64,000 nucleotides of DNA from Hydnum rufescens UP504 (taxonomy: Eukaryota; Basidiomycota; Agaricomycetes; Cantharellales; Hydnaceae). The translations under genes and the position numbers were made by a program. The notes under the pieces are model-generated. The model was not told the origin of the DNA. It did no database searches and was given only the letters and a program-made list of their open reading frames with translations. The stretch's first letter is position 1. The number at the start of each line of letters is the position of its first letter. This document shows, one piece after another, positions 1 through 9,929 of this stretch. The DNA lies in NCBI GenBank assembly GCA_014904985.1, contig MU129040.1, forward strand, positions 114,989 through 178,988. Direction: 5' to 3'.

Positions 1-104
1 CTGATCTCGAAGCGGTCGCCACAGGGACAAGGGTAATGGTATACGCCAGCTTCGGCGTCCCATGTCATATCCTCGATCTCGATTTCATCGTAATAGCCTC
101 CCAT
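1..104 (-). pseudogene. DPH3: DPH3 exon 1, partial copy A (cut by window edge)
   Basis: The minus strand from the ATG at 104-102 reads the first 34 codons of DPH3 ([16 protein letters not shown]...), including the first zinc-binding CPCGD motif, before the window ends. It is identical in this part to the copy starting at 6792. The rest of the gene would lie to the left, so intactness cannot be judged. It sits head to head with a degraded HVA22 copy starting at 199, the same arrangement as in copy C. Confidence 0.85.
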
Positions 105-198
105 CGTCACACTCTTGTGGTGTCGAGTCAGAATCACGTGCATACGTCCGGCCCTAGCCGGGTCTTCCCTGTCGAACAGCAACAACCCACGAGGAATC

Positions 199-1039
199 AT
201 GTCCCCAATCATCTCGAGCACGTTAGTATATGTGCATCACGGTTTTATGATGAGAGTTTCGCAGTTCTGCTGTTGTTTATTTGTTCTTAGCGACTTTTAA
301 AGTCCTTGGCGACCGGGCAGAACAATGCGGAAAGTGGTCGGACGATGTTATCTGTAGTGTTTTTGCTCGATATCGCTCAATTTGGCAGGCTGCTTGGTAT
401 CATTCCGGTGCATTTGTGCTTTTGAGGCTCGCTGAGTGGCTCTGACGATGGTGCGTCGTTATCTTTGGAACCATGCGATTAGTTTATTTCCGGGCTGACG
501 TGTGTATGGTTTTCTCCTTGTAGTTCCCCTTTTACACGAATAAAACTGTTGTCTCGTGTTTTGTCAGGGGTACTTCCTCGTCTCAATTTCTCCTTCTTTG
601 TGCGGTGCATGAGGTTTCGAATCACTGAAATTTCCGATATTACATTATCTTTCAGCCTGGGTTTATACAAAAATTGCTGGCCCACGCTACGCAGCTCTCG
701 AGCCCAGATAGACGGATTCGCAGCCTTCAAGAAGCACGTGATTATTCGTGATAAATACAGCTTCTATGACTTCGTCTTCCGACATCCGGACGTCGTCAGC
801 TCGCAGCTCTTGCAGGTCAAGCAGGCGCTCTTTCCACACACAGCAGCAAGTTATACTGCCGCTGGAAGAGCCGTGGGCTCGCGCGCGTTGAATACTTATG
901 AGAGCCTCCTCGCACGTGCTGTGTCTCTGGTGGTGCTGGTCCACCCAGATCAGCGCTCAGCGCCGCCTCCGATGTATGAGAGCCTGGCGCGACCGAGTTG
1001 GCGGTTCGAGAGACGGTACTATCCAATGGAGAGGCGTAG
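199..1039 (+). pseudogene. HVA22/REEP-family gene, degraded copy A
   Basis: This is homologous to 6887-7888 over its full length: the same ATG context (MSPIISST), the same exon blocks and the same 3' end. Dozens of short deletions remove splice sites and shift every exon. Examples are exon 2 around 271-345 and the HVA22 C-terminal exon around 655-1039. No continuous product can be read. Either it is a dead duplicate or it is unpolished sequence; the very high indel-to-substitution ratio favours the latter. Confidence 0.75.
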
Positions 1040-1554
1040 AGCGCGACCCGAGGAGATAACGTCGTGGAGAGACGGGCTGTCCCGGCGGCGTCGTAGTATC
1101 ATTCTATATCCTATTGCCGTTGGTGGTCTTCTATGTGTGGATCAGTGCGGTCCGTTTCCGCAAGTGAATTTGATCTCGGTTGGCTTGTTAGGGAAAAAAC
1201 AAACCTGTTTTGGACATGTTTTTTTCTCGTGCGTTTTTAGATTGACTCTGAATTTCATTTTTTTGTTTTGAGTATTTTCCGCCTGGCTTTTGGCGGGATT
1301 GGTGTGTTACGGGCGCGGAACTGATGTTCAAGCCTGTTTGAATGACTGGCTTGTGCGCGACGTCTGGCTGAGCAATTAGTGCCTGGAGGTTGGTGCCAGT
1401 TGGTGTCGTTGTTGCGCGGTAGTAGAAGTTAAAACTAACAGACAGGATTTCTGGCAGCTTAAGACGGAAAGAGTCGTACTTCGGCGGGCGCCTTACGAGT
1501 AAGTGTAATGACGAAGATTCAGACTTCACTAAGAAGGTGGCGCGAGACGTCGCT
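1040..1554. other. Intergenic part of block copy A
   Basis: This corresponds to 7889-8470 of copy C, the 3' flanks of two convergent genes. It is T-rich and contains no coding signal I can support. Confidence 0.6.
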
Positions 1555-1895
1555 GGTAGGGTATCGGTGGTACGCTGGTCCATCGTGTCAGACGTCTGAG
1601 GGTGTCTATAGTTCAGAGGTCTTTGTTGTGCGGTGATTGTACGAGAGCGCAAGGCCGATCAATGTCGAAGCATACATAGGGAATAATGGCGTAAACCGTG
1701 TGGATGTTGCACGTAGGCCGTGAATGATGCTGGGAGATGGCAGGCTATCTCTGAAGTACGTAGGCATCATGGACGCTGTGAATATTGCCTTGAAACTGTC
1801 CAGTCCGCGATTGCTGATATGCTGGTAATGGGGAAGGTGTGTGGTTGAGGGAGAAGACGTGGGGTGTCCGTGGTTTGTCTCGTCGGAGGATACAT
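1555..1895 (-). pseudogene. MGS small membrane protein gene, degraded copy A
   Basis: This aligns with the minus-strand gene at 8473-8854. The start region (CAT at 1893-1895), parts of the hydrophobic exon and the Arg-rich exon are recognisable, but the first splice donor and long pieces are deleted. It is not translatable as it stands. Coordinates are approximate. Confidence 0.5.
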
Positions 1896-2110
1896 GATGG
1901 ATTTGGTTTTAGAAATGGGAGGTTTAACGAGCTGGTGTACTGTTTAAGTACCCAGAGGGTGTGGGACATTCATGGTAATTAATTGATGGGCGGCATGTGG
2001 AGCCCCAGTGGATGGAATGATGATTGTGAATTTCGGAGATAACATCCGGTACCCGTATTCCTCAGGTTGGATTGTGAGATGACGGGTTGGGTGGATTTTT
2101 TTGGCTTGTT

Positions 2111-2174
2111 GATGTTTTTATGTGAGTCTTTTGTTTTGATTTTCTTTATTTTTGTATTTGTCTGCTAGTTCATG
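2111..2174. other. Spacer at centre of inverted repeat A/B
   Basis: A short T-rich stretch without counterpart in copy C separates the two arms. It marks the turning point between direct copy A and inverted copy B. Confidence 0.6.
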
Positions 2175-2387
2175 CGGGGGGTGGCCACAATCCCAACCGC
2201 ATTGGGAAATATCGGTGACCGATGTTATCTCCGTAATTCACACTCATTCATTCCATCCACGTGGGGCTCCACATGCCCGCCAGTCAATTTTAATTACCAT
2301 GACGTAGTGTCCCACACCCCTCTGGGTACTTAAAGCACTAACCAGCTCGTTAAACCTCCCCACTTTCTTGAATAACCCCAAATCATC

Positions 2388-2771
2388 ATGGTGAGTCCCC
2401 CCTATGGACGACGACAAACAGGACACCCACCTCTCTCCCTAAACACACACTTTCCCCCCTGTAGGGCTCAGTCATATCAGCAATCGCCGGCTCTTGGAGC
2501 AGTTGTCAATGGAATCGCAAATTTCATCATGGGTATCGTCAGTGGTATTGCCTACGTACGTTCAGAAGATAGCCTGGCATCTCCCAGACATCATCTTACG
2601 GTTTATCGTCTATCCACCCACAAGGTTTTATCGCCCATATTTTGATGTCATCTTTGATATCCTGTGCTGCCGTTGCGGCTCTCGTAGTCGTCGTCGTCGC
2701 ACCACAACCTCTGGAACCCTATAGGAACCTCTAGAACCTCTGGACGACGATGGGGATCAAGGCGGTACTAG
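2388..2771 (+). pseudogene. MGS small membrane protein gene, copy B (frameshifted)
   Basis: It has the same gene structure as the copy at 8473-8854. ATG at 2388-2390 is followed directly by GTGAGT, exon 2 starts at 2465 (GSVISAIAG) and exon 3 gives the DILCCRC and Arg-rich end, finishing at TAG 2769-2771. Exon 2 lacks two bases relative to copy C (around 2491-2496) and exon 3 has homopolymer differences around 2626-2645. As written it is frameshifted; sequencing error is a likely cause. Confidence 0.75.
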
Positions 2772-3345
2772 TAATAGACGCACTCGTTCGTCCCGCCGCC
2801 GACCCTCCCCTCCCCTGAGTGTGTTTGAACGTTGGACTCTTCCCGTATTACCCTTACCGTACGGCGCCGTGAAGTACGACTCTTTCCGTCTTAAGTGCTA
2901 TGAATTCGCTGTTGTTAGTTAGTTATTTATATACCAAATGACAAATGGCACGCCACACCCTCAGACCTAATCGTTCTCCGTCCAGGATTGCACAACAGTC
3001 CATTTCAAGGCTTTGAACATTACAGTTTATCCCGTAAAACATATCTCCAAAAGCCAGGAGGGAACAAATCATCGAAAACAAGGAAAAATGAGAAAATTTT
3101 CAGTCCAATGCCTAAAACACGCAGCGAAGAAAAAAAGGCAAGTCGCGTTCACAAAACAGGTTTTGTTTTTTTTCCCTACAAGCCCAAGCCGAAGGATTCC
3201 AAATTTCACTTGCGAGAAAACGGGAGCCGCGACCTGATCCACACGATAGAGACAATCAACGGCCAATTAGGATATAGAATGATACGGGACGCGGTGACCA
3301 GTTCCCCCACCTCTCTCCAACGTTAATTGTCTTCGGCGTCGCGCT
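2772..3345. other. Intergenic between convergent genes in copy B
   Basis: These are the 3' flanks of the MGS and HVA22 genes. They hold A/T-rich runs and no supported coding region. The stretch is matched by 7889-8472 in copy C. Confidence 0.6.
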
Positions 3346-4351
3346 CTATAGGTCTCCATTGAGTGAGTACCCTTCCGGAAGCCGCACTCGGTGCGCGCCA
3401 GAGCTCTCATTAGCACTCGGAGAGGGCTGGCGCTGAGCGCTTGGGATCCTGGGGTGCGGGGAGCCAGCACCACCAAAGTATCCAGCACCCGTGGCGAGGA
3501 GGGCCTGCTCCATAAGTATTCAACGCATCGCTCGCGAGCCCCACGGCCCTTCTTCCAGCGGCAGTATAAACTTGCACTCGCTTGGTTGTGTTTGGGAGAA
3601 GAGGCCCGCCTGCTTTTGACCTGCAGAGCTAGCGGAGCTGACGACGTCACTGATGTGCGGAAGACGAAGTCATAGAAGGCCTGTATGTTATCACGAATAT
3701 ATTCCATCGTGCGTGTCTTGAAGGCTGCGAGATGCGCGTCTATCTGGGGGCTCGTAGAGTGCGTAGCGTGGGGCCAGCAATTCTTTGTATACGAACCCAG
3801 AGCCCTGAAAAGATTAATGGTAATATTGCGGGAATTTCAGTGATTCGAAACCTCATGCACCGCACAATAGAACGGAGGAGAGGATTGGAGACTGATGTGT
3901 AGTACGTACCCCTTGACTCAGAAACACGAGGAACAAAGTTTTTATTTCTGTGTAAAAGGGGAACCTACAAGGAGAAAACACATCACACACGGGTTCAGCG
4001 GAAATAACACCTTAAAACCGCCATGGTTTTCCAAGATGACAGCGACGCACCATCGTATGAGCCACTCGAGCGAAGCCTCAAAAGCCACAAATGCACCGAT
4101 GATACACCAATACGCGAGCCTGCAATTGAGCGATATCAGAGCAAGAATAAGACACTACAGATCAACGGGCATCGTCCTGACCACTTGTCCGCATCTGTTC
4201 TGCCCGGGTTCATGCCTCAAGGATTTAAAAGTCGCGTAAGAGGGATACAAATACACAACAGCAGAACTGCGAAACTCTCATCATTAGTAACCATAGCGGT
4301 GGATGCAACATATTGTTTCACGTTATCTGTGCTCGAGATGATTGGGGACAT
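3346..4351 (-). pseudogene. HVA22/REEP-family protein, copy B (frameshifted)
   Basis: Minus-strand copy of the five-exon gene described at 6887-7888, with start codon at 4351-4349 and stop at 3348-3346. It differs from copy C by single bases. There is one extra base in exon 1 next to the first donor, and one C is missing in the exon-5 codon run after FVFR. However, it keeps a four-G run where copy C has three, so B restores the 3' reading frame that C lacks. Each copy is broken at a different place, which fits independent sequence errors better than two dead genes. Its promoter is lost at the 4370 junction. Confidence 0.8.
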
Positions 4352-4370
4352 GATTCCTCGTGGGTTGTTG

Positions 4371-6136
4371 CGAGAACCTGCACCTTAGTGTGCACATTCG
4401 AGAGACCGTTAGAGGTGCTGCATATCCTTTCACATGCTTATACGATGCGTCTCATCTGACCATTCTCACTTTTTTTAGGGCCGAGGTATTGTCCCTCTAT
4501 CGAAAGCAAGGTAATTCGATTCCATGAAAAAGATGGACATACGGTCTGGCTTGAGCCCGAGGGATATGACTCTGGTGCGTTCCGCCCCTTACACGTAATT
4601 CGCCTGCATACTGACGGGGCATTTGAAAGACGTTATATATCCCAATGGAATCTCTTGCACGCTCCCACCAGAAGCCCAGGAACGAATGCTACGTACGATC
4701 CCAGGGCTAGAAAATGTTGAAATGCTTCGTCCCGGATACGGAGTTGAGTACGACTGTATAGATGCTCGCGAGCTCCGAGGTGGGCGATCCATTCTTCCCT
4801 GACTGCACTTTGTTTGAGCTCATTGGGATCAACTCAGCTACGCTCGAGACAAAGAGAATACCTGTAAGGCCTATTCGTGCTGTGAAATCGAGGGGTTCCT
4901 CTGATCAATGTGATCTAGGGTCTGTTTCTTGCCGGTCAAATCAATGGTGAAGAGCACTCCAAATCTTGGACGTCGGGCTTGCTTACCATCCTTCTTTCAG
5001 GTACGACCGGTTACGAAGAAGCGGCTGCGCAAGGCATCCTCGCTGGTGCCAACGCAGGGCTCAGCGCCCTCTCCCGACCCCCACTGGTTCTCACGCGGGC
5101 GGACGCCTTCCTCGGAGTTATGGTTGATGATCTTATTTCTCGCGGGGCAGAAGAACCATGTGTGTTTCTCTCGCTTCCTGCGTGGGATTTTGAGGATTCA
5201 TGCGAATTCTTTTCGTCGTCTACCAAAAGATCGTATGTTCACGAGCAGATCTGAATATCGAATGACAATTCGGGCCGACAATGCTGATTCACGATTGACC
5301 GACAAAGGCACGGTTTCCTTTGGCGTAGCAGTTCAGCTCATTCACCTCGCCCATTCATAGGTCGCCTTGCTGGTATCGTGTCGGATGAGCGGTGGGCAGC
5401 ATTCGGCCGCACGCGAGATCAACTACAACGAGTGAGGGAGCTCCTTCATAATCACGCTTTGAGTCCACAGGTCTGTAGGATGGACTCTGGTTATGATGCA
5501 AGTATTGATGGCCTTTGAATACATTAGGGCTGGGCTGCGGCTGGTTTCAAGGTGTCGTCCGATGGTATACAGCGGAGGTCAGATATCACCCCCCTAACTT
5601 GTTGTGGAGGCTTTCTGACTGGGGAATATCTCCAGCGCATTCGATCTTCTTGGGCATCCGAATATCTCTACTTCTGCTTTTATACCTGTCATACCGCAGC
5701 TTGCCCACATGGAGCGCATACTTCTTGAGCGTGTTGATGTTGAAGGTAACAAGCTGCCATCCCCCGTTTTTAAAAGCATTCCACTCTAACATCTTCGCAA
5801 GGCCAATATCGCTTCTACTTGAAACGCCAAGCCCACGACGTCCGGGCTTTCATGCAAGACGAAGAAATATTGCTCCCACCCGAGGTTGACTATGCAAGCA
5901 TCCGAGGATTGAGCTACGAAGTGCGGGAACGTCTCGAGAGGGTACGACCTGCTAGCATTGTACGTGCTTTTTTTCGGATCCATTCTGGAAAATTTTAATC
6001 TGACGCTACGATTTCTTCCGCTTTCCAGGGCGCAGCGAAACGAATGGAGGGTATGACCCCTGCTTCTCTACTACATCTCATTGGACACGCCAAGAGCCAC
6101 AGTGCAAGAAGTCGCCATCAAAAGGAAATTGCATAG
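4371..6136 (+). CDS. MTO1: MTO1/MnmG, mitochondrial tRNA uridine-modifying protein (5' truncated)
   Basis: This encodes the C-terminal part of the FAD-dependent enzyme that, with MSS1/GTPBP3, installs the carboxymethylaminomethyl group on wobble U34 of mitochondrial tRNAs. Exons, each joined in frame: 4371-4414, 4479-4574, 4630-4779, 4838-4863, 4919-4946, 5001-5159, 5230-5307, 5361-5470, 5528-5577, 5636-5745, 5802-5959, 6029-6136. Conserved signatures in order are [58 protein letters not shown] and the C-terminal [17 protein letters not shown]. The intron at 5308-5360 would be of GC-AG type. The first roughly 250 residues, with the FAD-binding GxGxxG, are absent because the sequence jumps at 4370/4371 from the inverted HVA22 leader into the middle of an exon. 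The remaining exons need no frame correction. Confidence 0.93.
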
Positions 6137-6792
6137 AATATCCAGAACATGGTGTTCGATGGACCAAACCACTCTCACAACCACCATCAAAGTACCATCA
6201 GTATCACACCTTTGGTATGATCCCAGCCTTCCCATATGCAGTCCCATCCATAACCAATGTGCCCCCATTCTCGATTCTTCGCCACCACCCTGGACTCCGA
6301 TACCGCTAGAAGCGCGGAAGACATGCCCCCCGTCGGAAGCTTCTTGGTCTGTGTTTCCACCGCCCTTGATTTTGAGGCCCTGGATGGCATTCTCAAGACC
6401 CGTGGGGACGGGGGCGACGGCATCATCCTCTGCAGGCTCCTTTGGCTCCTCACTCTCCCCTGTGGATGAACTTTCGTCCTCTTCATCTTCGTCCAAGTCA
6501 TCCTCAAAGTCCAGCTAGAAAACAGTAGCAGAGTAGAATAGAGATTAATAATCCCAGAGTAACAAAATGTCAAAAGTGTGAGGAAGTCAAAAAGAGCAAA
6601 TGTGCGTACGGGATCATATATGACCCTTATGACCAAGCTGCAGCTGGGACAAGTTGCGATATCTTCGCATTCTGCCAGCTGTTTGCGGCTGATCTCGAAG
6701 CGGTCGCCACAGGGACAAGGGTAATGGTATACGCCAGCTTCGGCGTCCCATGTCATATCCTCGATCTCGATTTCATCGTAATAGCCTCCCAT
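6071..6792 (-). CDS. DPH3: DPH3/KTI11, CSL zinc-finger protein
   Basis: DPH3 donates electrons to the Dph1-Dph2 radical enzyme in diphthamide synthesis on EF2 and, as Kti11, supports Elongator-dependent tRNA modification. Exon 1 (6792-6610, 61 codons) is the full CSL domain, starting [16 protein letters not shown], with zinc ligands C26/C28 (PCPCGD) and C48/C51 (TCPSC) and ending VIRVIYDP. A 95-nt intron (6609-6515) joins in phase 0 to an acidic second exon ([16 protein letters not shown]...), open down to TGA at 6073-6071. The last 40-50 residues look non-conserved, so another intron or an earlier end is possible. As modelled, the 3' end overlaps MTO1 on the other strand by 66 bp. Its start codon is 94 bp from that of the divergent HVA22 gene. 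Confidence 0.93.
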
Positions 6793-6886
6793 CGTCACAC
6801 TCTTGTGGTGTCGAGTCAGAATCACGTGCATACGTCCGGCCCTAGCCGGGTCTTCCCTGTCGAACAGCAACAACCCACGAGGAATC
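6793..6886. promoter_or_regulatory. Bidirectional promoter DPH3 / HVA22
   Basis: Only 94 bp separate the start codons of DPH3 (minus) and the HVA22-family gene (plus), so both 5' leaders and core promoters must share this stretch or extend into the coding sequences. No TATA box is visible. The stretch contains a CACGTG E-box-type palindrome (6823-6828). Function is inferred from arrangement only. Confidence 0.6.
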
Positions 6887-7888
6887 ATGTCCCCAATCAT
6901 CTCGAGCACGATAACGTGAAACAATATGTTGCATCCACCGCTATGGTTACTAATGATGAGAGTTTCGCAGTTCTGCTGTTGTGTATTTGTATCCCTCTTA
7001 CGCGACTTTTAAATCCTTGAGGCATGAACCCGGGGCAGAACAAGATGCGGACAAGTGGTCAGGACGATGCCCCGTTGATCTGTAGTGTCTTATTCTTGCT
7101 CTGATATCGCTCAATTGCAGGCTCGCGTATTGGTGTATCATCGGTGCATTTGTGGCTTTTGAGGCTTCGCTCGAGTGGCTCATACGATGGTGCGTCGCTG
7201 TCATCTTGGAAAACCATGCGATTTTAAGGTGTTATTTCCGCTGAACCCGTGTGTGATGTGTTTTCTCCTTGTAGGTTCCCCTTTTACACAGAAATAAAAA
7301 CTTTGTTCCTCGTGTTTCTGAGTCAAGGGGTACGTACTACACATCAGTCTCCAATCCTCTCCTCCCTTCTATTGTGCGGTGCATGAGGTTTCGAATCACT
7401 GAAATTCCGCAATATTACCATTAATCTTTTCAGGGCTCTGGGTTCGTATACAAAGAATTGCTGGCCCCACGCTACGCACTCTACGAGCCCCAGATAGACG
7501 CGCATCTCGCAGCCTTCAAGACACGCACGATGGAATATATTCGTGATAACATACAGGCCTTCTATGACTTCGTCTTCCGCACCATCAGTGACGTCGTCAG
7601 CTCCGCTAGCTCTGCAGGTCAAAAGCAGGCGGGCCTCTTCTCCCAAACACAAACAAGCGATGCAAGTTATACTGCCGCTGGAAGAAGGGCCGTGGGCTCG
7701 CGAGCGATGCGTTGAATACTTATGGAGCAGGCCTCCTCGCCACGGGTGCTGGATACTTTGGTGGTGCTGGCTCCCCCGCACCCCAGGATCCCAAGCGCTC
7801 AGCGCCAGCCTCTCCGAGTGCTAATGAGAGCTCTGGCGCGCACCCGAGTGCGGCTTCGGAAGGGTACTCACTCAATGGAGACCTATAG
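6887..7888 (+). CDS. TB2/DP1/HVA22 (REEP/Yop1) family protein, copy C
   Basis: This is a tubule-shaping ER membrane protein of the REEP/Yop1/HVA22 family. Exons: 6887-6915 (MSPIISST), 6971-7057 ([13 protein letters not shown]...), 7121-7189 ([20 protein letters not shown]), 7275-7329 ([17 protein letters not shown]), 7434-7888. Introns are 55, 63, 85 and 104 nt and all phases join. The family signature YPxYxxFKxL, the WLxYW motif across the exon 2/3 junction, and FPFYxEIK are all present, followed by a soluble tail with Gly/Ala/Ser-rich low complexity ending NGDL. In exon 5 one G appears to be missing around 7692-7697 (three Gs where copy B has four), which creates a premature TGA at 7713-7715. 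With that base the protein would be about 231 aa. I assign the family with confidence but not a specific orthologue. Confidence 0.88.
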
Positions 7889-8472
7889 AGCGCGACGCCG
7901 AAGACAATTAACGTTGGAGAGAGGTGGGGGAACTGGTCACCGCGTCCCGTATCATTCTATATCCTATTGGCCGTTGATTGTCTCTATCGTGTGGATCAGG
8001 TCGCGGCTTCCCGTTTCTCGCAAGTGAAATTTGGAATCCTTCGGCTTGGGCTTGTAGGGAAAAAAAACAAAACCTGTTTTGTGAACGCGACTTGCTTTTT
8101 TTCTTCGCTGCGTGTTTTAGGCATTGGACTGAAAATTTTCTCATTTTCTCTTTGTTTCTCGATGATTTGTTCCCTCCTGGCTTTTGGCAGATATGTTTTA
8201 CGGGATAAACTGTATGTTCAAAGCCTTTGAAATGGACTGTTGTGCAATCCTGGACTGAGAACGATTAGGTCTGAGGGTGTGGCGTGCCATTTGTCATTTG
8301 GTATATAAATATAAACTAACTAACAACAGCGAATTTCATAGCACTTAAGACGGAAAGAGTCGTACTTCACGGGCGCCGTACGAGTAAGGGTAATACGGGA
8401 AGAGTTCAACGTTCAACAACACTCAAGGGGAGGGGGAGGGTCGAGCGGCGGGACGAACGAGTGCGTCTATTA
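7889..8472. other. Intergenic between convergent HVA22 and MGS genes
   Basis: A/T-rich 3' flanks, including a poly-A run near 8057 and a TATATAAATATAAAC stretch at 8303-8317. There is no supported gene. Confidence 0.6.
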
Positions 8473-8854
8473 CTAGTACCGCCTTGATCCCCATCGTCGT
8501 CCAGAGGTTCTAGATGTTCTATAGGTTCCAGAGCTTGTGGTGCGACGACGACGACTACGAGAGCCGCAACGGCAGCACAGGATATCAAAGATGACATCAA
8601 ATATGGCGATAAAAACCTGTGTGATAGACGATAAACCGTGAGATGATGTCTGGGGAGATGCAGGCTATCTTCTGAACGTACGTAGGCAATACCACTGACG
8701 ATACCCATGATGAAATTTGCGATTCCATTGACAACTGCTCCAATGAGCCCGGCGATTGCTGATATGACTGAGCCCTACAGGGGGGAAGGTGTGTGTTAGT
8801 GAGAAGAGGTGGGGTGTCCTGTTTGTCGTCGTCCATAGGAGGGGGACTCACCAT
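8473..8854 (-). CDS. MGS family small membrane protein (ATG-only first exon), copy C
   Basis: A 79-residue protein from three exons: 8854-8852 (ATG only), 8774-8682 (31 codons, GSVISAIAGLIGAVVNGIAN...), 8616-8473. Introns begin GTGAGT and GTACGT. The product is a continuous hydrophobic, Gly/Ala/Ile-rich segment of about 42 residues, then FDVIFDILCCRCGSR and a basic Arg/Ser/Thr tail ending RRY. There is no signal-peptide cleavage site; the CCRC after the hydrophobic part could be a lipidation site (inference). Two further members at 12126-12458 and 13221-13532 share the exon layout and the (C)CRC motif. I know similar small hypothetical proteins in agaricomycetes but no function. Confidence 0.8.
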
Positions 8855-9075
8855 GATGATTTGGGGTTATTCGAGAAAGTGGGGAGGTTTAACGAGCTGG
8901 TGTACTGCTTTAAGTACCCAGAGGGGTGTGGGACACTACGTCATGGTAATTAAAATTGACTGGCGGGCATGTGGAGCCCCACGTGGATGGAATGATGATT
9001 GTGAATTACGGAGATAACATCGGTCACCGATATTACCCAATGCGGTTGGGATTGTCCGGCAACCCCCGCATGAAC

Positions 9076-9925
9076 GCAGCGCCCTTGCCAGCGTAGGCAC
9101 GAGGTTCTTGACCTCTGAAAGCCAACTTGTTGCATGTTCTCTACCGCATGGCGAGGTCTGCCAAATATCGGGTGCTTGTTCTGATCTTCATCGCGCCCGA
9201 GTATCCCGGCGCCAATTATCTCTACGATTGCGGCCACTTGAGAAGCCATGGATCGTCAGTGCTCAAGCATACTCATAACGATTGTGAGAGGAATCACAAC
9301 AGCACACCGAGTTGTATTCCCTATCTGTACGCTGAAATCCTTCTATTGCCCCTGTGCGGATGCATATGGAGGCTGGTGGAGAACCTACCTATAGTGCGGA
9401 TGGGGTTTCTACGTTGATATTATATGAAGTCGCCACAGGAGTCCACGGTGGCGACCTCGAACGTCCATAGTAACTATAACACCATCAAACCAAGTCTTCG
9501 ACGGTGCCGTCCGTTCCCGTATGGTATCGTGCAGACGTCCCGATCAATTCATCATTCTTGGCCACTCATATCCGGGGGAGGGATGCACTATTCTCAGCTT
9601 GACACCCCCCGGGGCCTCTTCGTCAGCAGGGGACTATGGAATTGAGGGGCCACACTGTCATGATCGACTCTTTAGGGACCTGAGGCGGGTTGTTAAAGGG
9701 CTAGCTGCTATTGAGCTTGACTTCCCGGAGTGATGTGATTATTTCTTTCAATCGCGGTTCCGAGGGACGGATTACGCTAATTCCTCAAGAGAGGCTTTGT
9801 TTGCCCCTCGAGCGGGATTCTCGAGCGAATTCGTCCATTGCCCAGCACAGGTCACCGCTTGCTATCAATTCCTCACCATTCGATTACTATGGCTCCCACG
9901 ATAGTCGTGATAGAATGAGCATATA
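9076..9925. other. No supported gene
   Basis: CpG-rich sequence with only short overlapping ORFs. The best, at 9521-9733, gives a plausible but unrecognised stretch (PDQFIILGHSYPGEG). It may be an exon of the gene-like segment that continues to 10900. Confidence 0.4.
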
Positions 9926-9929
9926 GTAA

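Larger units (their letters stand above)
1..2110 (+). repeat. Block copy A (direct, indel-rich)
   Basis: This stretch aligns collinearly with 6690-9060 from its first base (both start inside DPH3 exon 1) to about 2060, where both carry the stretch around TGGAATGATGATTGTGAA. Identity is interrupted every few bases by small deletions and some substitutions, so no reading frame survives. Together with copy B it forms a large inverted repeat whose centre is at about 2070-2180. The left end lies outside the window. Confidence 0.9.
2175..4370 (-). repeat. Block copy B (inverted)
   Basis: This is the reverse complement of about 6868-9075 (copy C). Identity is high and most differences are single-base indels in short homopolymers. 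The outer end stops 19-20 bases upstream of the HVA22 ATG, where the sequence switches abruptly into an MTO1 exon. B therefore has the MGS and HVA22 genes but no DPH3 and almost no promoter. Confidence 0.92.
6690..9075 (+). repeat. Block copy C (reference copy)
   Basis: This is the best-preserved copy of the repeated block. It includes the 5' part of DPH3, the divergent promoter, the HVA22 gene and the MGS gene. Homology to copy B ends around CCCCCGCATGAAC at 9065-9075, and homology to copy A ends slightly earlier. Confidence 0.9.

Noticed and set aside
549..1271. 240-codon plus-strand ORF
   Set aside because: It runs across the degraded HVA22 copy in a mixture of frames created by deletions; it is not a gene in its own right.
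4023..4388. 121-codon plus-strand ORF at the copy B / MTO1 junction
   Set aside because: It reads antisense through HVA22 introns and exons and then into MTO1; it exists only because of the junction.
6998..7781. Minus-strand ORFs over the HVA22 gene
   Set aside because: The plus strand gives a complete family match with correct splice phases; these frames overlap its introns and exons.
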